Positions 7,039 through 13,618 of a DNA stretch of 20,256 nt are shown here, piece by piece. The stretch's first letter is position 1; the number at the start of each line of letters is the position of its first letter. The position numbers and the translations under genes were made by a program. The notes below the pieces were generated by a model that did no database searches, was not told the origin of the DNA, and saw only the letters and a list, made by a program, of their open reading frames with translations. Source of the DNA: Zwartia sp. (GTDB lineage Bacteria > Pseudomonadota > Gammaproteobacteria > Burkholderiales > Burkholderiaceae_B); NCBI GenBank assembly GCA_030653405.1, contig JAURZO010000231.1, forward strand, positions 1 to 20,256, read 5' to 3'.

Positions 7039-7857
7039 ATGGATCCACTATTTATTCTTGCCCTTGCTATTTTAGGCTGCGTGACGGGCTTTGCCGCCGG
7101 TTTGTTAGGAATTGGCGGCGGTATGCTGCTGGTGCCTTTTCTCACGCTGCTTCTCACCTGGCAGGGTCTCCCGCTTGAGTTGATTGTTCATGCAGCGATC
7201 GCTACCTCAATGGCTTCAATTTTGTTCACCTCTGTTTCAAGCGTGCGTGCGCACAATAAAAGAGGTGCGGTGCGCTGGGATCTTGTGGCGGCTTTAACGC
7301 CGGGGATTGTGATCGGCGGGTTGATTGCAGGCGGCGCAATTTTCTCTTTCCTCAAGACAGGCTGGCTCGCACTATTTTTTGCATTATTTGTGGGCTACTC
7401 TGCCTATCAGATGCTGCGCGACAAAAAGCCGAAACCCTCTCGTCATATGCCAGGTAAGGTCGGCACTGTGGGTGCGGGTGGCACAATCGGTTTTGTATCC
7501 GGTCTGGTGGGCGCAGGTGGCGGGTTTATCTCCGTACCCTTTATGTTGTGGTGCAATATCCCGTTACATCAGGCCGTTGGTACGTCCGCTGCGCTGGGTT
7601 TCCCGATCGCGCTGGCCAACACAATTGGTTATGTCTGGTCCGGTTGGCACAAGGAAGGCCTGCCCTTTGAAATGGTTGGCTACATTTACTGGCCGGCTTT
7701 GATCATTCTGGCGATATGTAGTGTTTTCCTCGCACCAGTAGGTGCAAAGGCTGCGCATAACCTGCCGGTCAAAACACTGAAGCGTATTTTCGCCTTTCTG
7801 TTGTTTGGTCTTGCGGCCTATATGGCTTACAAGGCTTACATTTCATTTTTCGGCTGA
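7039..7857 (+). CDS. TauE/SafE family sulfite/anion exporter
   Basis: This inner-membrane permease belongs to the TauE/SafE (TSUP) family, whose members move sulfite, sulfoacetate and other small organosulfur or organic anions. The 272 residues are hydrophobic almost throughout and show the family's internal duplication: GFAAGLLGIGGGMLLVPF (17-34) recurs as GFVSGLVGAGGGFISVPF (151-168). The cytosolic basic loop RDKKPKPSR (127-135) separates the two halves. About eight membrane segments can be drawn. The substrate cannot be read from the sequence. Divergence from xdhC suggests joint regulation. XdhC acts in Moco sulfuration, so a link to sulfur handling is conceivable but unproved. The last 15 bases overlap the tail of the convergent methyltransferase gene. 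ATG 7039 has only a weak GAG-type binding site. Confidence 0.9.
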   Translation: MDPLFILALAILGCVTGFAAGLLGIGGGMLLVPFLTLLLTWQGLPLELIVHAAIATSMASILFTSVSSVRAHNKRGAVRWDLVAALTPGIVIGGLIAGGAIFSFLKTGWLALFFALFVGYSAYQMLRDKKPKPSRHMPGKVGTVGAGGTIGFVSGLVGAGGGFISVPFMLWCNIPLHQAVGTSAALGFPIALANTIGYVWSGWHKEGLPFEMVGYIYWPALIILAICSVFLAPVGAKAAHNLPVKTLKRIFAFLLFGLAAYMAYKAYISFFG

Positions 7858-8775
7858 TTTTCGTTTAATCGCGCTCACACTGATGCGCGTTTCGCCCGCT
7901 TGGCCGCGTCGTGCGATGCTGCGCCAAGCGTGGCCATAAGCCACCTCGACGGTCAGGTGCAGACGCCCGTCAGGCTGGCGTTGCACTTCGAGCGCATCCA
8001 TTAGTTTTTTTCTCCAACGAGCGGTGGTCAAGCCCGCGCGTCTTCCGAGTGTGGGATTGCCGCCGAGCGCTTTGACATCCTGCAACAGCTTTTCAGGCGA
8101 GGCATAGGTGAGCGTCAGGACTTCTTGATCCATCACGGGGTCGGCAAAACCTTTTTCAATCAGCAGGTCGCCAAAATCATGCATATCGACAAAGCTGGGG
8201 GTGGCAGTTTGTAAGTCCGCGGTGGAAAGTGCGAGGCGAAGCTCTTGCATCGTCGCGGGACCAAAACAAGAAAAAAAGACCAAACCATTGGGCTTGAGCA
8301 CACGCCCCCATTCCTGCAATACTTCGTGTGGGGCAGGATGCCAGTGCAGCGCGAGATTAGACCAAACTAAGTCAACCGACTCTGGTGCTAGCGCTGTTTG
8401 AGTGAGATCGCCTTCTATCCATGAGGCCACGGGCGCTTGCCCTCGTAATTGACCCAGCCACTCCCGCCAGCCTTGTGGCAATTCAGTACGGGCACGTTTT
8501 CGGGCCATTTTTAGCAGGTCGGCATTATGATCCTGACCGATATAGCGCGCGTTGGGATAACGCTTGTGCAGGAGTGCAATTTGCGCACCCGCACCGCAAC
8601 CACTGTCCAGAATTTGTCCAGGTTCAATCCGAACCAGACGCAACCTCTCGTCCATGCGGCGCGCGATCTCGCCATATAAAAATTGAGCTTTACTTAAATC
8701 ACCTCGACGAGTGAACTGTCGGATGACATGGTCGGGATTCAGTGGCAAACGTTCTGGGGTGGATGTGGTTGTCAT
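7843..8775 (-). CDS. BioC-like SAM-dependent methyltransferase
   Basis: This is a class I SAM methyltransferase of 310 residues. The N-terminal segment VIRQFTRRGDLSKAQFLYGEIARRMDER (17-44) resembles the betaproteobacterial BioC family, which methylates malonyl-ACP at the start of biotin synthesis and is also similar to mitochondrial NDUFAF5. Motif I is ILDSGCGAGAQ (55-65), the acidic QDHNADLL follows at 81-88, and motif IV is VDLVWSNLALHWHPAP. No other biotin gene is nearby, so substrate and the name bioC remain open. It begins 55 bases from comF, head to head, and ends inside the 3' end of the tauE gene (15-bp overlap). The ATG at 8775-8773 lacks a strong ribosome binding site. Methyltransferase is certain; BioC activity is plausible. 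Confidence 0.85.
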   Translation of the reverse strand: MTTTSTPERLPLNPDHVIRQFTRRGDLSKAQFLYGEIARRMDERLRLVRIEPGQILDSGCGAGAQIALLHKRYPNARYIGQDHNADLLKMARKRARTELPQGWREWLGQLRGQAPVASWIEGDLTQTALAPESVDLVWSNLALHWHPAPHEVLQEWGRVLKPNGLVFFSCFGPATMQELRLALSTADLQTATPSFVDMHDFGDLLIEKGFADPVMDQEVLTLTYASPEKLLQDVKALGGNPTLGRRAGLTTARWRKKLMDALEVQRQPDGRLHLTVEVAYGHAWRSIARRGQAGETRISVSAIKRKSAEK

Positions 8776-8817
8776 AGCTTGGCGAGAGTCGATGCTGCTC
8801 CAAGGGAGAATAGTCGC

Positions 8818-8823
8818 AGGAGG
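8818..8823 (+). promoter_or_regulatory. Consensus Shine-Dalgarno that fixes the comF start
   Basis: A perfect AGGAGG ends 7 bases before ATG 8831 and only 1 base before ATG 8825. Normal spacing therefore selects ATG 8831, not the nearer ATG nor the much longer upstream frame that would run into the divergent methyltransferase gene. Confidence 0.75.
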
Positions 8824-8830
8824 TATGAAA

Positions 8831-9565
8831 ATGTACTCTATCCGAGAACAAATACGACGAGTACTGGGTTCTGAGTGTCCGCTGTGTGGTTTGAGGGCAC
8901 AGGGCGGTGATTTGTGCGCACCATGTGAGCAGGCGGTACGTTTTGACTATCAGGCGGACAGATATTGCAGACGCTGCTGGGGTGTCGTCAAGCCTGACCG
9001 AACCCAGGCGGACGCGACCTCGCAGGCGCTTTGTGATGCTTGCCTGACACACCCACATTTTTATACTCGCGTGGTGGCGGGGATGCATTTCACGGTTCCC
9101 GGGGATCGTCTGATGCGCGCTTTCAAGGCACAAGGCAGACTGACCGACGCAGGGTTATTTGCTCGGTTAATCTGGAGAAATATGCAATGTTTCGACAAGG
9201 AGTTGCCGCAGCTGCAGGCTCTAGTTCCTATTCCATCGGGGCGTGAGGCCATGTTGCAACGGGGTCAAAACCCTGCCGGTGAAATCGCACGCGAGCTCGC
9301 TGGGTTGAGCGGCTTACCATTGAAACGCGGTTTGCTTGCCCGCACCCGCGAGGTCTCTCGGCAGAAAACCTTAGGTTGGCATGCTCGTCAACACAGCACG
9401 CAAGGTCTTTACGTTTGTCCGGTCACTCTTCGAGGGGGCTGGGTAGGCTTGGTCGATGACGTGCTCACCACGGGCATGACCTTGGAACGCGCCTCAGAGG
9501 CTTTGCTTCGTGCTGGCGCGGAAGGTGTCGTAGCCTTGGTCGCGGCTCGGACTCTGGCAAAATAG
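8831..9565 (+). CDS. ComF family protein (phosphoribosyltransferase fold)
   Basis: ComF/GntX-family proteins are cytosolic phosphoribosyltransferase-like proteins. Some are needed for DNA uptake in competent bacteria, and E. coli GntX is a homologue. The 244-residue product begins with a cysteine-rich zinc-binding section holding four CxxC pairs (C16/C19, C29/C32, C46/C49, C68/C71). The PRPP-loop GLVDDVLTTGMTL is at 206-218. Between them are the family blocks LVPIPSGREAMLQRGQNPAGEIA (131-153) and RTREVSRQKTLGWHARQ (171-187). ATG 8831 is set by the AGGAGG upstream. It is five bases from trmL, so the two are co-transcribed. Whether this organism is naturally competent cannot be judged from this gene, as the family is widespread in non-competent bacteria. 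Confidence 0.92.
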   Translation: MYSIREQIRRVLGSECPLCGLRAQGGDLCAPCEQAVRFDYQADRYCRRCWGVVKPDRTQADATSQALCDACLTHPHFYTRVVAGMHFTVPGDRLMRAFKAQGRLTDAGLFARLIWRNMQCFDKELPQLQALVPIPSGREAMLQRGQNPAGEIARELAGLSGLPLKRGLLARTREVSRQKTLGWHARQHSTQGLYVCPVTLRGGWVGLVDDVLTTGMTLERASEALLRAGAEGVVALVAARTLAK

Positions 9566-9570
9566 CGACT

Positions 9571-10041
9571 ATGTTTGATGTCATCCTCGTTCAGCCAGAA
9601 ATTCCTCCCAATACGGGCAATGTGATCCGCTTGTGCGCCAATACGGGGGCCAGGCTGCACTTGGTCCGGCCACTCGGGTTTGAGATTGACGATACAAAGC
9701 TTAAACGCGCGGGACTGGATTACCATGAGTGGCAGCCTGTCCAAATTCACGACAGCCTGCAGCAGGCGCTTGGTGCCATTGGTGCGCCAGCTGACCGAAC
9801 GTTCGCGATGACGACTAAGGCAACGCAACTTGTCAGTGAGGTGGAATTGCGAGCGGACGATGTGTTTGTGTTTGGACGGGAAACAGCAGGACTCTCTGCG
9901 GAGCAAATCGGCCTGTTTGGCGCCTCACAGCGCGTTCGTCTGCCGATGTTGCCTGGCCAGCGCAGCCTCAACTTATCGAATGCTGTCGCGGTGGTTGTGT
10001 TTGAGGCATGGCGTCAGCAAGGCTATTCGGGTGCTGTGTAG
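9571..10041 (+). CDS. trmL: tRNA (cytidine(34)-2'-O)-methyltransferase TrmL
   Basis: TrmL is a SPOUT-class enzyme that 2'-O-methylates the wobble nucleotide of tRNA-Leu isoacceptors. The 156-residue length is exactly that expected for the minimal, single-domain TrmL. Visible family motifs are the start MFDVILVQPEIPPNTGNVIR (1-20), LVRPLGFEIDD (31-41), VFGRETAGL (100-108) and the trefoil-knot segment LPGQRSLNLSNAVAVVVFE (127-145). It follows comF after five bases. The tail meets the convergent Bug gene after only 11 bases; a small palindrome CTAAG-AC-CTTAG (10045-10056) lies there but has no T tract. Identity is very likely. Confidence 0.95.
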   Translation: MFDVILVQPEIPPNTGNVIRLCANTGARLHLVRPLGFEIDDTKLKRAGLDYHEWQPVQIHDSLQQALGAIGAPADRTFAMTTKATQLVSEVELRADDVFVFGRETAGLSAEQIGLFGASQRVRLPMLPGQRSLNLSNAVAVVVFEAWRQQGYSGAV

Positions 10042-10052
10042 GCCCTAAGACC

Positions 10053-11132
10053 TTAGTCGAGAGATAACTTCAGGGCTTCAATCACTGCATCCCAGCGGGT
10101 TTTTTCTTCTTGCATTTTTTGTTGCAGCTGGGCGGGTGTCGACCCCACTGCTGAAAAATACTGCGCCGAAAACTTCTCTTGAATTTCTGGACTACTCAAT
10201 AACCCAGCGAGTTCAGTGTTGAGCCTGTTCAGAATGGCGGGAGGCGTACCCGCAGGGGCCAGCATTGCATTCCAAGAGATGGCTTCGAAACCTGGGAATC
10301 CCTGCGTGGCGAGTGGCGCAACCCCTGGTAATGTTTCGACTGTTGAAGCACTCGTGAGGCCGAGTGCTTTGGCCTTGCCACTTTTGACTTGCGTCATCGC
10401 GATTGCAGGCACCATGAATGCGGCCTGGATGTCTTGGGCGATGACCGCTGTGACGACTTGGGGAAAACCGGCATAGGGCACGTGGACGAGCTCCACGCCT
10501 GCCTGTTTTTTGAATAATTCCATGGCCAAGTGTGAGGCGCTGCCGGGTCCGACCGAGCCATAATTTAAAGCGCCCGCCTGCGTTTTTGCATAGCGCACGA
10601 AGTCAGCCACAGTACTGCCAGGGAAGCTGGCATTGACGATCAGTACGTTCGGGCTTGTTGCGACCAACGTAATCGGTGCGAGGTCCTTGAATGGATCGTA
10701 GCCAAGGGATTTTTTGTACAGCGTGGGGGCGGTGACAAGCGGCCCGTTGATGGTGTAGAGCAGGGTATAACCATCCGCGGGTGCACGTGCAACAAAGCGC
10801 GTCCCGATGTTGCCACCTGCGCCGGGTTTATTTTCGACCACAATGGTTTGCCCGAGTTTTTTACTTAAGGGTGTTGCAAGGGTGCGTGCCAGCAGGTCGG
10901 GAGAGGATCCTGCCGGAAAAGGCACAATCAAATGAATGGGGCGCTCATGGGGCCAGGAGGGTTGGGCGTGAGCGGGTAGAAGGCCGAGTATTAGTGTCGC
11001 CAGCAGCGATACGCCCACCCACATGCCCACCCGCATGCCAAACCGATGGCGAACACGCGTGCCGCGCGCGCAGTGTGCCAGGAAAACCTGCAGGAGAGTC
11101 CGGGCAGGGAAGGCAAATGAAAGACGAAGCAT
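10053..11132 (-). CDS. Bug family (tripartite tricarboxylate transporter) periplasmic binding protein
   Basis: Bug/TctC proteins are periplasmic solute receptors, greatly expanded in Bordetella and relatives; each normally binds one carboxylate or amide. Family signatures are IHLIVPFPAGSSPDLLARTLA, VVENKPGAGGNIGTRFVARAPADGYTLL, YDPFKDLAPITLV, the NYGSVGPGSASHLAMELF block and VPYAGFPQ. The start is uncertain. ATG 11132 lies 2 bases after the gpsA stop (359 residues, weak GGAA site, likely coupled). ATG 11036 gives 327 residues, the usual family length, and a compact signal peptide ending in AHA before QPSWP. A still longer frame into gpsA is not credible. No TctA/TctB membrane partners are in the window, so it is probably an orphan receptor. 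The ligand is unknown. It is last in the rhodanese-grxC-secB-gpsA run. Confidence 0.9.
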   Translation of the reverse strand: MLRLSFAFPARTLLQVFLAHCARGTRVRHRFGMRVGMWVGVSLLATLILGLLPAHAQPSWPHERPIHLIVPFPAGSSPDLLARTLATPLSKKLGQTIVVENKPGAGGNIGTRFVARAPADGYTLLYTINGPLVTAPTLYKKSLGYDPFKDLAPITLVATSPNVLIVNASFPGSTVADFVRYAKTQAGALNYGSVGPGSASHLAMELFKKQAGVELVHVPYAGFPQVVTAVIAQDIQAAFMVPAIAMTQVKSGKAKALGLTSASTVETLPGVAPLATQGFPGFEAISWNAMLAPAGTPPAILNRLNTELAGLLSSPEIQEKFSAQYFSAVGSTPAQLQQKMQEEKTRWDAVIEALKLSLD

Positions 11133-11134
11133 GC

Positions 11135-12220
11135 TTATTCCGAAGTGGCGACGCGAGAGAGCAGACGGGTGACGGCATCCAGAGGCGCAACGCCGTCGAA
11201 CAGGACTTGGCAAACTGCATGGGTAATGGGGAGCTCGACTCCGAGCGCAGCGGCGCGGTTCTGGACCGCTTGGGCGCAGCGTGCGCCCTCTGCCGTCAGT
11301 CCTGTCGCCAGCACCTCATTTAACGACTTTCCACGACCGATCTCAATACCGACTTGTCGATTACGTGAAAGGTCGCCCGTCGCGGTGAGTACCAGGTCGC
11401 CCAAGCCAGTCAGGCCAGAAAAAGTCGCGCTTTGTGCACCAAGGGCTTCGCCGAATCGTGTCATTTCTGCGAGTCCACGGGTAATCAGCGCGGCGCGGGC
11501 ATTGGTGCCCAGTCCAAGACCTTCGCCGATGCCACAGGCGATCGCCATGACGTTTTTGAGCGCGCCACCGACCTCGACACCAATCACATCCTGATTGGCA
11601 TAGACGCGCATCGATCCGCCATGAAGTGCAGAGATCGTGGCACGTCGCAGGTTTGGATCGTGGCTGGCGATCGTCAGCGCAACGGGCAGGCCTTGCGCCA
11701 CCTCGCGCGCGAAGGATGGACCAGAGAGGACGCCGGTGGGAATGTCGGGGACGGCATGCAGTGACTCGTGAGCAACCTCGCTTGGCAGTTTGCCGCTTTC
11801 AGCCTCAAGGCCTTTGCAGGTCCAGACGATGCCTGCCAGAATTTGCGGTTTTGGCGAGAGCTGAGAGACGAGTTGTCTGGATAGTTTTTCACCTAACTCG
11901 GAGCACAGATTACGAAGCCCAGCTAGTGGCACACCGAGAATGAGGAGTCCGGGGGGGCTGATCCCCGTCCCTGTTACTTTGGCTGAGGCAAAGGCGAGCG
12001 CCTGATCGAGACTTGAGGTGCAGACAATATTGTTAGGAAGGTTGATGCCCGGGAGGTAGCGCGTATTTTCGTGCTTCTCGGACATCCGTTCTGCGAGTGC
12101 TGCATCTCGCGCCCACAAACAAGTTGGGGCGTGACGACTGGCGGCGATCGCGAGCGCCGTGCCCCAAGCCCCAGCGCCCAGAACCACCACAGGTCGTGGC
12201 GGTTGTTCGGCTTTAAGCAT
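11135..12220 (-). CDS. gpsA: Glycerol-3-phosphate dehydrogenase [NAD(P)+]
   Basis: GpsA reduces dihydroxyacetone phosphate to sn-glycerol-3-phosphate for phospholipid synthesis in the cytosol. The chosen start (ATG 12220) has GGTGAG seven bases upstream; a GTG at 12232 is a weaker alternative. From this start the protein has 361 residues, some 20-30 more than usual, mainly from an extended segment around 78-90 and a longer loop at about 112-128. Motifs: GAGAWGTALA (15-24), NxxxLPGxxLP (around 52-62), catalytic Lys candidates K136 (WTCKGLE) and K222 (GGALKNV), GLTGLGDLVLT (269-279) and SRNR (285-288). It follows secB after about 50 bases and precedes the Bug gene by 2 bases. Its linkage with secB and grxC is common in proteobacteria. 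Identity is very likely. Confidence 0.95.
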   Translation of the reverse strand: MLKAEQPPRPVVVLGAGAWGTALAIAASRHAPTCLWARDAALAERMSEKHENTRYLPGINLPNNIVCTSSLDQALAFASAKVTGTGISPPGLLILGVPLAGLRNLCSELGEKLSRQLVSQLSPKPQILAGIVWTCKGLEAESGKLPSEVAHESLHAVPDIPTGVLSGPSFAREVAQGLPVALTIASHDPNLRRATISALHGGSMRVYANQDVIGVEVGGALKNVMAIACGIGEGLGLGTNARAALITRGLAEMTRFGEALGAQSATFSGLTGLGDLVLTATGDLSRNRQVGIEIGRGKSLNEVLATGLTAEGARCAQAVQNRAAALGVELPITHAVCQVLFDGVAPLDAVTRLLSRVATSE

Positions 12221-12271
12221 GGGAGGACTCACCGGCGAGGCGTTGGCGGAGGGATTTAAACCGGTGCCTGA

Positions 12272-12781
12272 CTACTGGCGTGTCATGCCGGGAGGCAGAA
12301 TCAATCCAGAATCGGCGGGTTGCGCCTCGGCTTCTTGTGCGGCTTGTGCCAGTCGCTGCTCGTAGAGTGCCTGGAAGTTGACTTCGGCCAAGTGCAGTGG
12401 TGGCAATGACGTGCGTGTGATCGCATCGGCGATGTTTGAGCGCAGATAAGGGTAAAGCATCGTCGGACACACAATGCCCATGAGCGGATCAATCTGCTCT
12501 GCAGGAATATTAACCATCTCAAAAATAGCTGCCTGGGTGGCCTCGACCAGATACAGCACCTTGTCATTGATGCGTGTTGTGACCGTTACCGTGACACTTG
12601 ATTCAAAAATGGTCTCAGCGAGCGCCTGTCCACCGATGTTGATCGAAACTTCGACTTGCGGCGCTTCTTGCTCGAGAAACACTGCAGGTGCGTTAGGCAT
12701 CTCAAGTGAAAGATCCTTGAGGTATACGCGCTGCATATTGAACGAAGGGGCGTTGTCAGCTTGGTTATTTTGTTCGGCCAT
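12272..12781 (-). CDS. secB: Protein-export chaperone SecB
   Basis: SecB is the cytosolic tetrameric chaperone that keeps precursor proteins unfolded and hands them to SecA at the Sec translocon. The 169 residues match the family size (about 155-170). Conserved segments are QRVYLKDLSLEMPNAP (17-32), the beta-strand region with VTVTTRI, the EMVNIP helix, GIVCPTMLYPYLRSNIADAITR (about 102-123) and PPLHLAEVNFQALY. The C-terminal tail is the usual low-complexity acidic/Ala stretch. The ATG at 12781 is preceded on the coding strand by TGGAAATTTTC, with the GGAA acting as a spaced binding site. It lies between grxC (39-bp gap) and gpsA (51-bp gap). Identity is very likely. Confidence 0.96.
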   Translation of the reverse strand: MAEQNNQADNAPSFNMQRVYLKDLSLEMPNAPAVFLEQEAPQVEVSINIGGQALAETIFESSVTVTVTTRINDKVLYLVEATQAAIFEMVNIPAEQIDPLMGIVCPTMLYPYLRSNIADAITRTSLPPLHLAEVNFQALYEQRLAQAAQEAEAQPADSGLILPPGMTRQ

Positions 12782-12820
12782 GAAAATTTCCAGTTGGGGC
12801 TTTGGGGAGGGTGATTGTAT

Positions 12821-13078
12821 CTAGCCGTTCAGCAGAGGCAGGAGTTTGCCTTCGCGATCCAGGGCGGACAGATCGTCGAAGCCACCGACATGCGTATCGC
12901 CGATGTAAATCTGCGGCACTGTGCGGCGACCCGTGCGTTCCATCATGAGCGCCCGCTGAGCGGTGTCTTCGTCAATCCGGATTTTTTCGATTTCGTCGAC
13001 GCCGCGCTGCTTCAGCAGCATTTCCGCGCGTGTGCAGTAAGGGCAGTATCCGGTGGTGTACATCACGACTTTATTCAT
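12821..13078 (-). CDS. grxC: Glutaredoxin 3
   Basis: This is a small cytosolic glutathione-dependent thiol-disulfide oxidoreductase, 85 residues, typical of Grx3. The dithiol active site CPYC is at C12-C15. The cis-proline motif TVPQIYIG and the glutathione-binding GGFDDL follow as expected. The ATG at 13078 is chosen because AGGAG stands about 8 bases upstream on the coding strand; a longer frame opening near 13138 would run into the rhodanese gene. The 23-bp spacing from the rhodanese stop and the shared direction with secB indicate one operon. The grouping of rhodanese, glutaredoxin and SecB is common in Betaproteobacteria. Confidence 0.95.
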   Translation of the reverse strand: MNKVVMYTTGYCPYCTRAEMLLKQRGVDEIEKIRIDEDTAQRALMMERTGRRTVPQIYIGDTHVGGFDDLSALDREGKLLPLLNG

Positions 13079-13101
13079 CGGCAGGTCTCCTGGCAGTAGG
13101 A

Positions 13102-13512
13102 TTATTTGGTGGTGACTGGCAAGCCGGCTGCGGACCATGCGCGCATGCCACCGCCGAGAATGCTGACTTCAGTAAAACCCAAGGTGCGCAGGCGTGTTGC
13201 GGCACTGCCAGAGGTTCGGCCCAGATCACACACCACAATCAGTGGTTTGTTCTTGGGCAAGTGAGGGGCTTTTTTCTCGATATCGCTTGTGGGAAGGCTG
13301 CGTGCCTGAGGAATATGCCCGGCATTAAAGGCCTCCGTCGGGCGGATATCGATCATGATGGCATGCTGATGATTCATCATTTGTACTGCCTCAGTGCAAG
13401 ACAAGCTGGCGCCTGCGCGCTTGCTGAGTATCATGGGCCAGGCGAGCGCCAGACCTGAGACAATCGCTACGCCAATGAGTAGCAGGTTATTTTGACTTAA
13501 AAAGAAATCCAC
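13102..13512 (-). CDS. Membrane-anchored single-domain rhodanese-like protein
   Basis: This is a rhodanese-fold protein likely to handle persulfide sulfur. From the GTG at 13512 the protein has 136 residues: a short N-terminus, one membrane helix (about 9-28) followed by the basic KR pair, then a rhodanese domain. The positive charge after the helix predicts that the domain faces the cytosol. The active-site loop CDLGRTS starts at C95 and is complete, so transferase activity is possible; the IDIRPTEAFNAGHIPQA and GGMRAWSAAGLPV blocks are typical. A GGAT lies six bases before the GTG. The frame is open further upstream to 13599 but would cross the divergent gpmA promoter and is unlikely to be translated. 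It is first in the run that ends with the Bug gene. Confidence 0.9.
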   Translation of the reverse strand: MDFFLSQNNLLLIGVAIVSGLALAWPMILSKRAGASLSCTEAVQMMNHQHAIMIDIRPTEAFNAGHIPQARSLPTSDIEKKAPHLPKNKPLIVVCDLGRTSGSAATRLRTLGFTEVSILGGGMRAWSAAGLPVTTK

Positions 13513-13554
13513 GGTGTATCCAAAAGAACGGTTGCACCCCTGATTTGGGGTGAA

Positions 13555-13583
13555 TTGTGAGTAATGACCCGTACAATTATAAA
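13555..13583 (+). promoter_or_regulatory. gpmA promoter, back-to-back with the rhodanese-operon -10
   Basis: On the plus strand TTGTGA (13555-13560) and TATAAA (13578-13583) are separated by exactly 17 bases, giving a transcription start near 13590 and a leader of about 29 nt before gpmA. On the minus strand a perfect TATAAT occupies 13581-13576, overlapping the plus-strand -10 and pointing to the rhodanese gene with a leader of roughly 60 nt. No good -35 is visible for that direction. The two start complexes could not form at the same time. Confidence 0.5.
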
Positions 13584-13618
13584 ATGATGTTTTAACCACA
13601 CTTTAACCTGTGTCTGCC

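Noticed and set aside
8711..8830. Longer N-terminus for ComF from an upstream start
   Set aside because: It would overlap the start of the divergent methyltransferase gene, and the AGGAGG at 8818-8823 points to ATG 8831.
8831..9565. ComF as a sign of a natural-competence locus
   Set aside because: No other competence genes and no repeated uptake-sequence-like word were seen; ComF homologues occur widely in non-competent bacteria.
10042..10076. Possible trmL terminator: GCCCTAAG pairing with CTTCAGGGC across the trmL/Bug junction
   Set aside because: The stem has a bulge and an 18-base loop, and no T tract follows in either direction.
11133..11213. Bug gene starting inside gpsA
   Set aside because: The added residues overlap the conserved gpsA coding end, lie upstream of a start only 2 bases past the gpsA stop, and precede any signal peptide.
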